Below, in pieces: positions 34,775-47,500 of a stretch of DNA of 64,000 bases. The notes beneath the pieces are model-generated. The model did no database searches. It had not been told where the DNA came from and was given only the letters and a program-made list of their open reading frames with translations. The DNA is from Gaeumannomyces sp. JS-464 (lineage: Eukaryota > Ascomycota > Sordariomycetes > Magnaporthales > Magnaporthaceae): assembly GCA_002197995.1 (NCBI GenBank), contig NGZR01000005.1, positions 1,860,001-1,924,000 on the forward strand. Direction: 5' to 3'. A program made the translations under genes and the position numbers. Position 1 is the stretch's first letter. Each line of letters begins with the position of its first letter.

Positions 34775-35731
34775 TTATTATTATTATTATTATTAGTTAT
34801 ACTGCCGTTATGTTTATAAAAAACCTCGGTGCTTTTGCTGTTTTATATACATGTAAAAACCTTTAAACTCGTTTCCGGGTGCGAACCGCATCCGGCTCGG
34901 TGGCTTAAAAGTAAAAACCATGTTTGCTTTTGTATACAGTTTTTGTTATATTAAACAATAGTACCGTTTGCTTAGTTCCTGCAACTGCTTTTTAAAGGTT
35001 CCATCGCGAAAGCGTCCTTATAATCGATAGTAACAATAGGAAAATACGCAAAAGAAAAACTGTAAGGAATATATGTTGCGTTTAAGTAACGCCCCGGTGC
35101 CGGGTATTCTCTTTTTGTAGTAATGTTAGTAATGGTAGCGTTAGTTCGATTAGCTTCGGTAGCTTTGTTATTAATATCCGCCGTTTCCCGGTCGCGCTTT
35201 AGTGCCTGGTTACGTGGTTGCTCCATAAGGTTTTAGGGTCGTAATAAACACCGGGTAACTTAAAGTAATTATGTTTTTCGTTTCCTAAAATGGCGTTCCG
35301 GTTGCGGTTTATTTCCTCGTTTGTAGCGCGCATCCGACCTTCCTTTCGGACGCGGGTCTCCGCCGCTCTTTCCTCTTTTGCTTCCAACGGTTTTTACCTT
35401 TTCTTTCCCGCCCTTCCTTAATTTTTTCCTTATTACAACTTTTAATCCTTTTTTCCCGCCTTTATTCCCGGTTTTCGCGCGTTATCCTGCCCGCGCCTTT
35501 ACGCCTGCCCTCCCGCGCTTCGTTCCCTTTCCGGCTTTTATTTTCCTGTATTATGGCTCCCAAAAACAAAACTCCTCGTTTTCCTCGCGGTGGTGCGCGC
35601 GGCGGCCACGGCGGCGGGGGTAATGGAAACGGCTTTGCGCTTGTCGTTCCTCGTAGCGATCGCGACGAGCACCCATTTTCCAGTTTTAACGATAACGAGG
35701 GCCCCGAAACCGGCGTTATTCCAAACCCCCG
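34775..35731 (-). mobile_element. L3: 5'-truncated Tad1-like LINE (957 bp)
   Basis: Reverse complement of the last 0.95 kb of L1/L2, with perfect 13-bp duplications AACCGGTAAATTA at 34762-34774 and 35732-35744. The TAA-repeat tail (about 34775-34795 on the plus strand as TTA units) marks the 3' end. Truncation at 35731 falls inside exon 1 of the opposite-strand gene. Less RIP damage than L1 or L2, so it is probably younger or from a better-preserved source. Typical product of incomplete target-primed reverse transcription. Confidence 0.9.
35553..35731 (+). pseudogene. Exon 1 of the LINE opposite-strand gene in L3, truncated
   Basis: Plus strand here is opposite to LINE sense. ATG 35553 opens MAPKNKTPRFPRGGARGG, then a glycine run and RSDRDEHPFSSFNDNEG, ending at the LINE truncation point. 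Upstream, 35390-35550 is strongly pyrimidine-rich (TTTTCTTTCCCGCCCTTCC), as in fungal leaders. This is the best-preserved copy of the start. Codons carry no RIP stops. Confidence 0.5.
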
Positions 35732-35899
35732 AACCGGTAAATTAATTTGTTTATTCGTTTAAAAATTCGATATAAATTATAAAAGGGTTTCGCAAATTTA
35801 AAAATACTTTAAATGCAGTAAATATTTTTTTAGCACGGATTATTACTATATTCCCCGGTTTAAATTTTAAAAAAATATGCTTTAAATCGTAATGCTTTT

Positions 35900-36270
35900 T
35901 TATCGTTGCATTAATAAAAGCGAAGCATTTTTTTGCTTATTTATAAATGTTTTATTTATCGAACTAAAAAAAGGAAATGCTAAAATGGATAAAAAATCGT
36001 TAAAGTTAATGTTTATAAAAAACTCGTTTAACGAGCAATTTATAAAAATGTGGAAAAAGTTGTTTAGGTTATATTAAAACGGGAAAATAATATATGTTTA
36101 ATCGTTTTTTAAATACGCGGAAATGTAAATGCGTATCGCGATTTCGACCATTTGGTTTTTCCGTTTTAATAATCCGTTCGTTTAGGAATAATATAACGTT
36201 AATATTAGCAAAAAATGCTAAACAGTTTTTATAGTAATTTTTAAAATTCCGATATAAATTTTAGGTTTTT
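35900..36270 (-). pseudogene. R2 integrase remnant
   Basis: Minus strand: TNGLLKRKNQ (for TDGqtERkNQ), VEIAIRIYIS and FPF-stop-YNLNN then INCSLNEF (for LPxLQxxLNNS...SPNEL), matching the end of the gypsy integrase core. Separated from the reverse transcriptase by L2. Multiple stops. Confidence 0.65.
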
Positions 36271-38176
36271 ATTTAAAATAATAGCTTTTAAAACCCCCCA
36301 GTTTTTTATTTACACCGTTTTAAAAAAATCGTTATTTAGTTTTTTACGGTATTTTTTTATTTTTTAATATTATTATGGTTTATTTGGTTTATTTATTTGT
36401 AATTGTTAATATTTTATCGTATAAACCAAAGTTTTCGAATGTTTATAAATGCATTTAGTTAATATTTCCGGAATTTTTAAAAAAAAGTTTATTAAAATGG
36501 TATGGAAAAGGATTTTTAAAAATTCGAATGGCTGGAATTAATTTAAAGGTTTTTTTTTTATTTTTTTAACGCGTTAGTATATTTAACAGTATTCGATATA
36601 TTTGCGAATTTCTTTACGGCATTTTAAAAAATTAAAGGGTTTAAAAATGTCGTTTTTCATTTTTTTTCCCCCTAATAATATTTAAAATCGTATATTTTAT
36701 TAGGATGGTTTTAAATTTCGATTATAAAATATATAATCGGGTTTTATTTAAATTGGTTTTATAAAAAAAAGCTATTTTTAACGAATTTTTTTTTAATAAA
36801 TAAATGTTATTCGTAAAAAAAAGATATTTTTTCGTTTATCGAAATCGTGCAATATGCTTTAAAAAAGCGTATTCGCATTCCGGATGCATTATTACTTTTA
36901 AAATTTTTAAAAGTAAATGGTTATATCATTTCGGTAAATAAATATAAATTTGTATTTTAAATTTTATCGAAATTTTAATTTTATTTATATTCGTTTTAGT
37001 TTTTCCAATTTTAATAAAGCATTAGTTTAATATTAATCCGTTTTAACAAATGGATAATTTCGAAATCGAAAATGTTAATAAATATCGCTAAATTAATTAA
37101 ACGGAAATTAGCTTTTTTTAAATTTAATATTTTTATTACTTTTATTAAATATAATTACGAGCTGCTGCGACCTTAAAAACGCGCAACCGGCCAGCCCTTT
37201 CAAATAATCTAATTCTTACGCCAAAATCGAACTCCCCGCAGCCAACTCGACCCCGGATCGATGCCGCATCGTAAACGCGCTAACGGCGCGGGCCAAAATC
37301 GATGGCGATCGATTTTAAACTCGCGGCCAATCGGCACGCTCTAAACGTGGGTCCTCCCAACGCGTTTCCGGATACGAAGGAAAATAGCACACCGATACGA
37401 AACCGGCGCGCAACCGCTAAAAAAAATAAAAAAAAATTATAAACAAATTAAAGCCTTTTTAATTAATGGAAAGTTGCTAAAAATCCTGCACTCGTATCGG
37501 AATTAACGAATTGGACGCAAAGCGGCTCGCCAGCGCAAAACCGCCGCAAAAGCACTAGTAACTAACAACACGTTTTAAAAGCTTAAACAAAAATACTCGA
37601 AAAAGTTAAAAACGCATTGGCCAATACCAAAAAGTCCTATGCTACCGCACTGGCTACGGGCTTACCGGCCCGAACGACGGGCGAAACCGAGCTAACCTAA
37701 CCACGCTAATAATATCCGAATACGGCGCAACCCTTACCCGATTTATCCCGTTAAAAGTCGAACGCGAAATCGTCGTAAACGTAAAAAAACCCCCGGAAGC
37801 AATTAAAAAGCGATTAACGATAAACATTTTGCAAACGTTAAATAACCAATTAGGCATAACAATACGGGCAACGAAACGATTTCGAACGGAAATATAATAA
37901 TATACTTTTAAATAAACGCAAAAAAACATAAAAAAAAAAACGATTGGGTTAAAAAAATATTCGGCGATTAAATAACGATCCGGGGGCGGATATACGACGT
38001 AATAATTCGGGGGTTTAAATAGAACACATTTTAAAAAACCTAACGCATTTATTAAAAATTTAAACACCGAAAACCGAAAAGCAAAAGTTAAATTTATATA
38101 CGTATAACCGGCCCGAACTTTTTACGGATATGCTATAATATGGCCCGTATCGAATCGGTAATAGCAGCGAACCAAA

Positions 38177-38509
38177 TTGCGAACGAAAATTCGTTATAAA
38201 GCAGTAATATACAATTGCGAACCGTTTACACTAAACGTTAAGCCAGCCAATATTATAACTGCTACAAATGGAAATACCGTTAAAAGTTTTGCATTAAACC
38301 AAATCGGTGCCCGCATTGCGGAAAACCGAAACACTAAAAAGGAAAACATTAATGCGACGCTTACCATTAACATTAAAAAGCTATACCTAAAATGCATAAA
38401 TTGCAACGAACCGTACCCCGGCCTTTTACCAAAAATGCGAAATAGCTTAACGCGTTATAAAAAAAGCAAAAAAAGCCATATTAAAATAAACCGAAAAGGT
38501 TTTTGCTAA
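38177..38509 (+). pseudogene. L2 ORF1 zinc-knuckle region
   Basis: Open for 110 codons, including NCEPFTLNVK and LKCINCNEPYPG. The Cys residues of the first knuckles are partly changed (Cys to Tyr or Arg positions), as expected from RIP of TGC and TGT codons. Equivalent to L1 15890-16075. Confidence 0.55.
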
Positions 38510-40304
38510 AAAGCGCAGTTTATAAACCAATAAAAAACGCCACGTTCCCCATTTTCCAAACCCGCTAACCTTTCGGAACCGGAAGGCTAACGAGCCCTAA
38601 TAAAAGGCAAAAAAACAATTTAAATTTAAATAACAATTTACTAACCCGAACGTTAAAACGCTAACTAATTGGCAAACCCCGTAAAAATTTACAGCTATTT
38701 AAAAGCCGAGAATTAACATACGACCGTTCTTTTACTTTTAAACACATTTCGTTTTAAACGAGCTTCCCGTTAATTAAACCCCCCGTTACGGCAAATAAGA
38801 ATACGCGAAAAAACGGAAAGGATAACGGCTTAACCCCCCTCCCGCCCTTTTCTTTTTCCGAACCGCTATCGATAACGAATAACACTAACCGTAAAACGCA
38901 ACAAATAATTTAAAAACCTCGTATAATAATTTCGATATTGTATTCGAACATAAACAAAGGAAACGGAAAAAAAATATCCCGTTATTTAGCAAAAATAAAT
39001 ACGATAAATAGCTATATAAAAGCCGGAACTAAACCGATACGGAAACCTAAAAAAACCAGTAAAATGCAAATATAAAATGGTTTATTACCAAACCGATAAC
39101 CGTTTAAACGTAACATTATACGTTTATTAACGGCTAAACCCCGTATTATGGAAAAGCCGAAACGGATACGATTAAGCAATTGTAATTTTGCAAACCTTAT
39201 TAAAAAGATCGACATTTATTTAATATATTACCAAACCTAAAAGCACTAGGAAAATGGCATATGCTATAACAAAAATCGAAACGCAACCGTTATAACATTA
39301 CACCGTATTCGTAAGGAATTTTAATATATATTACCCTATATGGAACGTTTATAATAAACGAAACGAAAAAACAAACGTACTATTATCGTTAACCCCGGTA
39401 AAAATTCGAATTTGCATATTTTACGGAAAAATAACGAAAAAAAATATAGCGAACGAAAAAGCATAATCGATTACGTATAAATATTCGATACGTTAACCGT
39501 AAAATACGAAAGCAAAAACGACGAAATAAAAAGATTAAACCATTATTTTAAATAATTATTATTAATACCGGTATAGCGCCGTTCCGGCAAAAACCGCCGA
39601 AAGTTAAATATGGAAAAAATAAATACCAATATAAAAAACTAAAAAAAAGCATTGCAATTAGCTATATAACATATCGAAATTAAAATATAAAAATACCGGA
39701 AAATATCGATAACTAAATAAACGCATTAATAAATTAGCTAACCCTAATCGCTAACGAACTAACATTAAAAAAAAAACAATAACTAATTTTAAACTAGCAC
39801 CGTATTAAAACCTAAAATTTACTAAACTCGCTAAAAAAACGAAAAGGTGCCGACGTATATATACGAAATTAAAAACACAAAATAGCTATAATAAATTAAA
39901 AACAACGGATAAAGCTTTTATAAAAGAAAAAAGGAAAGTAGCTAACGTGCATTAAAAAAAGTTTATTAAAAAGCATTAAAAATGAAAAAAAAGGAAACCA
40001 TTTTTTAAAACGTAAAACGATAAGCGAAACTGCGTAACCATAAAAAACGAAACCCAACCAAACTACCGGATTTACACCGATTAAAAAACGGCAATTAGGA
40101 ATTAGCCAATATTTACGTAAATAAAGCAATAATCCTAACGGCCAAATTTTATTTTAACCCGGAAACGGATTTTACCGATATTACAAATATTACGTTTAAT
40201 AACGATACGTTCCATTACGCGTTTTTAATAAAACATATGGTAAATTCGAAAAGCGGCGACGTATTAACGGCTTTAAAAAAACGCAAATTGGAAATCCCCG
40301 GAAA

Positions 40305-40990
40305 CGGATAACCTTTTAAACGGATTTTTAAAAGCATACGGCGAACCCTATTAGAAAGCTATATCTAAAATAGCTAACGCCAATTTTGGTTTCGAATATT
40401 CCCGAAACGCTTTCGAAACGCATTTATAGTAATGCTATTAAAGCTAAGCAAAAATATAAAAAACAGGAAAATAACGAAAGGTTGGAAACCGATCGCACTT
40501 TTTTCGTTTATTTTTAAAGTTATAAAAGCTATAATAGGAAAACGGGTCGCTAACGAAACGGAAAAAAAAGGATTTTTATTAAAAAGACAAATGGGTAATA
40601 AAAAAAAACGCAGCACCAAATTCGCTATTAAACGAATAATAAAAACAGTAATAACGGCGTGGAACTATAACGCTATAACCTCGCTATTGTAATTTAACTT
40701 ATTAAAAGCATTCGATAATATTAATTATATTAAATTGCTTAATATAATACGAAAACAGGGATTTCCATTAAAAATAATTAAATGGATTAAAAGCTAATTT
40801 ACAAATAAACGGCCCGGCTCCGGTTTGACGGAAATACGTTAACGCTAATACTAATAATCGCAAAAGTTCCGCAAAAATTACTACTATTACTTATATTATT
40901 TATTCTTTATATCGCGTTATTTTACGACAAATTAGAAAAAATCCCAAAAATAACAATAATCGGTTTCGCTAACGATATTAACCCTTTAGC
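40305..40990 (+). pseudogene. L2 ORF2 reverse transcriptase remnant
   Basis: Plus strand: LLKLSKNIKNRKITKGWKPI (for LPKPGKS...GWRPI), RQMGNKKKRSTKFAIK, LLKAFDNINYIKLLNII, PLKIIKWIKS and IAKVPQKLLLLLILF, then FANDINPLAIK (the FADD-type box). 86 codons are open at 40432-40692. Fewer stops than L1 in the fingers. Confidence 0.7.
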
Positions 40991-42689
40991 GATAAAAAGC
41001 ATTACGGCGAAAACGGTACGACTATTGGAAAAAGCTTAAAACGTATGCTAAACGTAAGCAAAAACAATAGGAATGACATTTAACGCATTAAAAACCGAAT
41101 TGCTGCATTTTATTAAAACTTTAAACCAAACCCGGGTTCGTACCGAAATCCCACGTATAACCATCGCTAACGGCGAATTCTTCGAAATTTAGCTAAACTA
41201 TAAACTAAATTTTAAAACCTATACCAAATTAACGAAAGGAAAACAAAAAAAAACAATTAACGATAATAAAACTTGCAACGGTAACGTAAAAAAGCAGTTT
41301 TATTAAAGCGAAATAACTATACGTAGTAATATACAAAAGCGCGATAGCGTATGGAACCGCAATATACCACTTTCCAACCGAACTACGAAAGCGCCCCCGA
41401 AACGCAGCTAAAAAGCTAGCGAAAAATAGCGAATATATTTTAAAATAATAACCGGAACATATAAAACGATATTATTAGCCTATTTAAAAACAAAAACCTA
41501 TATGCCATTTTTAAATTTGTATTTAAAAAAAAAATTATATAAAAAACAAATGGTTAAAAACCGGAATAATATAGCGAATTAACGAAAAAATAGCGAAAGT
41601 AACGAACCGATTTAAAAAGTTAAAACACTAAAAACGAAAAAAAACCACATTTTTAAAACGGCCAAATAAAAAGGAAATAAATAAAACGTTAAAACCGACC
41701 CGAAACAACCCCGAAACCGAAACGCGAACCGATTTCCCGCGAAAACGAAAGGAAATCCAAATACAAATACGCGAAACGCTAAAACCCTAACGTAATAATA
41801 AAATGGAAGTTAAAAGTTGCTAGTACGACAAAAGCAGTAAAAAAAGCAAACCGGCGCAAAACCGCGTGCTTAGCGGATAACCCCCTATTTACGGAGGAAA
41901 TAGTCGAATATTACAAAGGAATGCCAAAAGCATATAATTTAATAGCAATCCAGGTTAAAACGGAAAAGCTAGGTTCAAATGCTTTCCTATTTAGCAAAAA
42001 CATGCCTAACGCGGTAACGCCGCTATACGAATGCGGTAACGGATAAAAAAAAACAGCATAGCACGTGCTAACCCAATATACCCGCTAAAACAAACAGCGG
42101 AAAAGCACCGGAATAGTATAAACGAATAACCGAAAAGCATATTTCGAGCTATAAAAAACAGGAAATACGCTATTTAAAAAAACAGCAAATATAATGTTTA
42201 AAACTGGAAAACTAATGGATTTTAAAACAGCAAAAAAGCGGAAAAAAATCGCGCAAAAAAAAAAAAAAAAAAAAAACCGCACCGAAACGAAAAAAAACCG
42301 AACTATAAAGAAATATAAAGCGTTAAACGAAAATATTTTACCGGAACGAGGAAAAGGAAAAATGGACCAATACTAACACTTTATACGCGAACCGTAACCG
42401 GAAAAAAACCGGCTAAACTAATTATTTCCATTTTTACCTATATTTTTCGACATTTCGTTAATAACATTTTTCCGATATTCGGTTAAAATCCGGGCGAAAA
42501 TAAAATTTAAAGGATTTTGCACGAAAAACATTTAACAAATATAAAAAAGTTAGCGAACCGGAAAAAAACAGCGAAAAGGAAACATCGATAAACCCGTATT
42601 TTAGCCCGTTTTAAAACCAATGCTTTTATCCGAATACGGTTAAACGAATTTTACGCATTAACAAATTTAAAAGCCTAACCCGATATAGC

Positions 42690-43742
42690 TTACGCCGGAA
42701 GCATTATATTACCGAAAAAAAAACGAATAAAACCCAAACTACTAAATGCAGCCGTAACCGCAAAAGCAATTTTTAAAACGAAAAAAAACAAACGCGAAAA
42801 CCTAACATTAAAAAAAACGCCGGACCGCTTTCCGATATTTTTCGCAAATCGAACGTAACCGGCGATAGCGTATTCCAAAATAGTATAACGAAATTGAAAA
42901 AGCATTAGCGATAAACCATATAATACCGGAATAAAACCGTTATAAACCTAAACGCTATAAACGACTTTAGCTAAAACATTTTCCAAATCGGCAGCAATTT
43001 TAAAAAGGGATTGGATATAGCGCTGGTAAGCACGAAAAACGGCATAAACCTAATCCTTAATGCCAACGAAAGGCTACCGAAACGAAACCGACAAATTAGC
43101 AATAAAAAAAAGGAATAAAAAAAAAGGAAAAAAAATAACAAACCTAAACGCAAATACCGCGCGAAAAAGCGTACCCTATATAAATTAAAACGCGAAAAGC
43201 TAAAAAACAAAAATTAATACGCCCGAAACCGAATAAAAAAAAAAACAAAACAAACAAAAACATACAGGCTTTATAATAACATCCCCGAACGGCGCCGGTA
43301 CCATCGATGCCGTTAGCGAAACGCTAAATGCAACCAACATAAATTTTACAAACAAACCTAAAAAATTAGCGGGGCGGGTTAAAAAAAGGAGCGATACGAA
43401 AAACATATATTATAAAATCGTAAAAAATGTAACCCGAAAGGATAACAATTGCCGCTTTGTACTTTTTTTAATAATACAAACGGTAAAGCTAAAAAAAAAA
43501 AAAAAAAAATTAGTAAAAAAACGGGAAGCGAAACGGTGCAAAACCGTATTTACAGCTTTAACGCGGGGGTTTGGAATAACGCCGGCTTCGGGGCTTTCGT
43601 TATCGTTAAAACTGGAAAATGGGTGCTTATCGCGATCGTTACGAAAAACGATAAGTGCAAAGCCGTTTCTATTACCGCCGCCGCTTTAACCGCCGCGCGT
43701 ACTACCGCGAGGAAAACGAGGAATTTTATTTTTAAAAACCAT
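42690..43742 (-). pseudogene. Opposite-strand, intron-containing ORF in the L2 tail region
   Basis: ATG at 43742-43740 (MVFKNKIPRFPRGS). The intron is at 43553-43489, 65 bp as in L1, with donor GTAAAT (GTAAGT after one G-to-A), branch TTACTAAT and acceptor TTTTAG. Exon 2 begins LYRLYY, stop (CAA type), KKYKAAIVILSGYIFYD and runs on to a hydrophobic stretch; one extra T near 43250 shifts the frame. The 3' segment 42905-42690 ends FFFGNIMLPA, parallel to L1 FVRSLFGNMVLLA. Gene structure is conserved between the two LINEs. Confidence 0.5.
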
Positions 43743-44518
43743 AATGCAGGAAAACAAAAGCCGGAAAAGGAACGAAACGCGAAAAGGCAAGCGTAAAAGC
43801 GCGGGTAGGATAACGCGCGAAACTGGAAATAAAAGCGGGAAAAAAAGGATTAAAGGTTATAACAAAAAAAAAATTAAAAAAGGGCGGGAAAAAAAAGGCA
43901 AAAACCGTTAAAAGCAAAAAAAAAAGGAGCGGCGGAAACCCGCGTCCGAAAAGAAAGTCGGATACGCGTTATAAACGAAAAAAACAAACCGCAACCGGAA
44001 CGCTACTTTAGGAAACGAAAACACAATTACTTCGAATTACCCGGTGTTATTACGACCCTAAAACCCTATAAAGCAACTACGCGACCAAACACCGAAGCGC
44101 GACCGGAAAACGGCGGATATTAACAACAAAGCTACCGAAGCTAATCGAACTAACACCACCATTACCAACATTACTACAAAAAAAAAATACCCGGCACCGG
44201 GGCGTTACTTAAACGCAATATACATTTCTTACAGTTTTTCCTTTGCGTATTTTCCTATTGTTATTATCGATTATAAAAACGCTTTCGCGATGGAACTTTT
44301 AAAAAGCAGTCGCAGGAATTAAGCAAACGGTACCATTGTTTAACATAATAAAAACCGTATATAAAAGCAAATATGGTTTTTACTTTTAAGCCACCAAGCC
44401 GGATGCGGTTCGCACCCGGAAACGAGTTTAAAGGTTTTTATATGTATATAAAACAGCAAAGGCACCGAGGTCTTTTACAAATATAACGGCAGTATGACTA
44501 ATAATATTAAATATAATT

Positions 44519-47500
44519 TTTTCGTTGCTAAATGGTTTTTAAATATTACGACTTTTTTTTATTTTATTAAAAAAAACCGTTAATTTAATTTTTTTAAAAA
44601 TTTAAATTAAATACGTTATTTCGAATTTTGTAAACTAGTATTTTAGTTCGGCGTCGTTATATTACTTACTAAAATATATAATTAATTTAATGGCCGACCT
44701 TTTAATAGCTTTTTTTTTTTTATTTAATTATAGTTAAAATTAAATCGGAAAACGATAATGGAAAAACCGATTTGTTTAAACGCGTTAAATTGCAAAATAA
44801 AAAGCTGGTTTAAATTATAATAAAATAGCGATATCGGTTGTAATAAAGCTTTTCGCAAATCGTTAAACTCGGTTACCTTTTTTGGAATTAGGTTTTAGCT
44901 CGTTTTATTAATATAAGCCTTTTTTTTATTTCCTTTTTTATTTTTCCTAATTTCCGGTTTTATTTGTTAAACGCCGTTTTACAAATTTGTAAATGCTAAA
45001 TGCGTTTCGAATAGCGCGGGATTAAATGTTATAATTAGCTAGTAAAATTAATAAACTTTTCCAATTAAATTTAAATTTTTGGGAAATTTTAAAACGCGTA
45101 TTGCTTTTATACGTAATTTCGTATTATATAAACCAAATGCATTAATTCGAAATCCGAAAAAAATAACGGATAAAAAACAAAAAAAAGACTTTTTTAATGT
45201 TAAATCGATATTACGTTTGGCGAAAAAGGATAATATGGTTTCCAAATATTATAAATGTTTTTTTTAATATTCGAAAAAATAATAATATCGTCGATAAACG
45301 CTACGGCGAAACTCGAATATAATTTAAATAAAGTATTTATAAATCGTTAAATATAAACTAACGAGTTTTTAAAACCTATTAAAACGATTTTGGATTTTTT
45401 AAATCCGCGATAAAAAATAACGGTAAATTTGTTTTTGTTTGGTTTTTATACCGGAAATTAATAAAAAAAAGCGCAAACGTCGACCTATAATACCCACCTT
45501 TTTTTACGCAATTTATTTATAACGTCGTTTTAAAACGGCATTAAATAAGCATTAAATATGGTATGTTTATTAAATGCACGTAAATCGATTACCATTTTCC
45601 TTTTACGAATAACGCTAACGGAAGTTCGGTATATTATAAAAGCTAAAAACGCGAATAATATTGGTTTATCGATAAATTTAAAACGATTTTCTTTATAAAA
45701 TTGGTTTAAAATTTTATTAAAAGTTTTTCGTTTAATAATTTTTTATAGGAAAGGTTTTTACGCGAATTTTTTAAATAAAATGTTTTCGAAAAAAAAACGC
45801 GTATATATTCGCTTTTATGCATTTTAATAAACCTTTTATAATTTTAAATGGAAAGGTATTTAGCGATATGTTTTTTAACGGCATTTATTAACGTTAAGGA
45901 TTTTTTTTCGATTTTAATCCTTTCGCTAATTTTAATTTCGTTTATTTAAAAGGTTTTTCCGATTCCAAATTTGCTTTTATAAATAAAGCTTCGATCGGGT
46001 TCGAATGTGTTTCGAATGGCATTTTATTATATTACCGTTTTAATAGTTAAATTTATTTAATATTCGCGAATTTTTTTAATAGGAAACCCGCGTATAATAA
46101 ATTCGAATAGCTTTTTACGATAACGCAAAATTAAAAAAATGCAAATGTACGCTAACGTTTATTTAAACTTTTATTATTTGCCGTATTAAATTAGGTTTAT
46201 TAATAATTTTATTTCCTTTTTTAAACGGAAATCGGATTATGCTTTCGTTTTGTTTTATTTCGTAAAATAGTTATTAGTATAAAAGAAACTCGTATAAAAA
46301 AATAAATAAATTTCGGTTTAAAAAACTGTTTTATTTTAATTTTCCTCCTTACGAAAAAGGTTACGCTCGCGAATAAAACTAAATTAAAATGTTTAATAAA
46401 AAATTAAAAAACGTTTATAATGGTTATAAATTAAAACGTAATTCGAAAAGCCTATTAAATAATACAAAATTTCGGAAAACGTAAACGTAAATTCGGAGCT
46501 ATTTATTTTAAAACCAGCTTTTTGTTATATATAACGGGCATTTAAACCGTAAAACGAAACGGGATTATTATATAAACTGTTAATTTAACAGGCAATCGCG
46601 TAAAAAGTTTAGCTAAAATGTTTATTTTAGTTTTAAAATTGTTTAAATATTTAAATATCGCTATTTGTTCCGCAAAATCGAAAACGATTTAATAAATTGC
46701 TAAAAATTTAACTTTTAGCAAAAGCCCGGTTTTTAGCTTTTTAATTTCCCAAATTCCTATTTTGATTTTAATTATGCGCAATTGGCTATTAAAAACTATT
46801 TTTCGAAAATGGAACGAAAAATTATCCAATTAAATGCTTTTTAAATGCCTACTTTTATAAAATTGTAATTACGGGGAAACGTTTAACGTTAAACATATGT
46901 TTTAAAATTTCGCTAATAACGGTTTAACGGTTAACGTTTAAATTAAAATAAGTTTTTAAAGTTTTACCCGTAAGGTTTTTTCGAATTATTATAATCGAAT
47001 ATTAATATAAATTGTTAGTTTTAAATTATATATTTATCGTAAATTTAATGCTATATAATATAGGGAAATTTTACGGCTTTTTATTATTAAAGCCGAACGT
47101 ATTTATTTCGTTTTTTAATCCTATTTTAGCGTTTTGTTTTTCGAAATGGTTTAATATGTTATAATAAACCATTTCGTTATTACCGTAAAATTCGTTATTA
47201 TACGGGTTTAATTTATAAACGTTATATTCGTTTTTTTCCGTTTCGATTTTTAATTAAATTTTAAATTCCATTTTCTTTTTTAAAAATTTGTAATTAACAA
47301 TATCGGGGTTATTCGTATTATTTTTTCCGGAAAATTAATATTCGTTTAAAATATATATATTAATTGCATTTCGAATAGATTTATTTAATTTGGAAATAGG
47401 TTTATTAAAATTGAAATTTTTTTAAAAATTTTACGTATAAAAATTTCGGAGTTTAATTAAGTTAAAAACCGCGGATAATTGTTCGTCGGTTATAAAAAAT

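Larger units (their letters stand above)
37157..44504 (+). mobile_element. L2: full-length Tad1-like LINE
   Basis: 7348 bp, starting ACGAGCTGCTGCGACC and ending ACTAATAAT, flanked by TATTAAATATAATT at 37143-37156 and 44505-44518. Same gene order as L1: zinc-knuckle region 38240-38420 (open frame 38177-38509 includes KCINCNEPYPG), endonuclease box near 39310, reverse transcriptase 40430-40990 (open frame 40432-40692 with RQMGNKKKRSTKFAIK), C-terminal Cys/His motif near 42010-42060, and an opposite-strand gene at 42690-43742. More RIP-altered than L1 in the endonuclease but better in parts of the reverse transcriptase. Confidence 0.88.

Noticed and set aside
34771..34797. TTA microsatellite as an independent repeat
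   Set aside because: It is the TAA tail of LINE L3, bounded by the target duplication.
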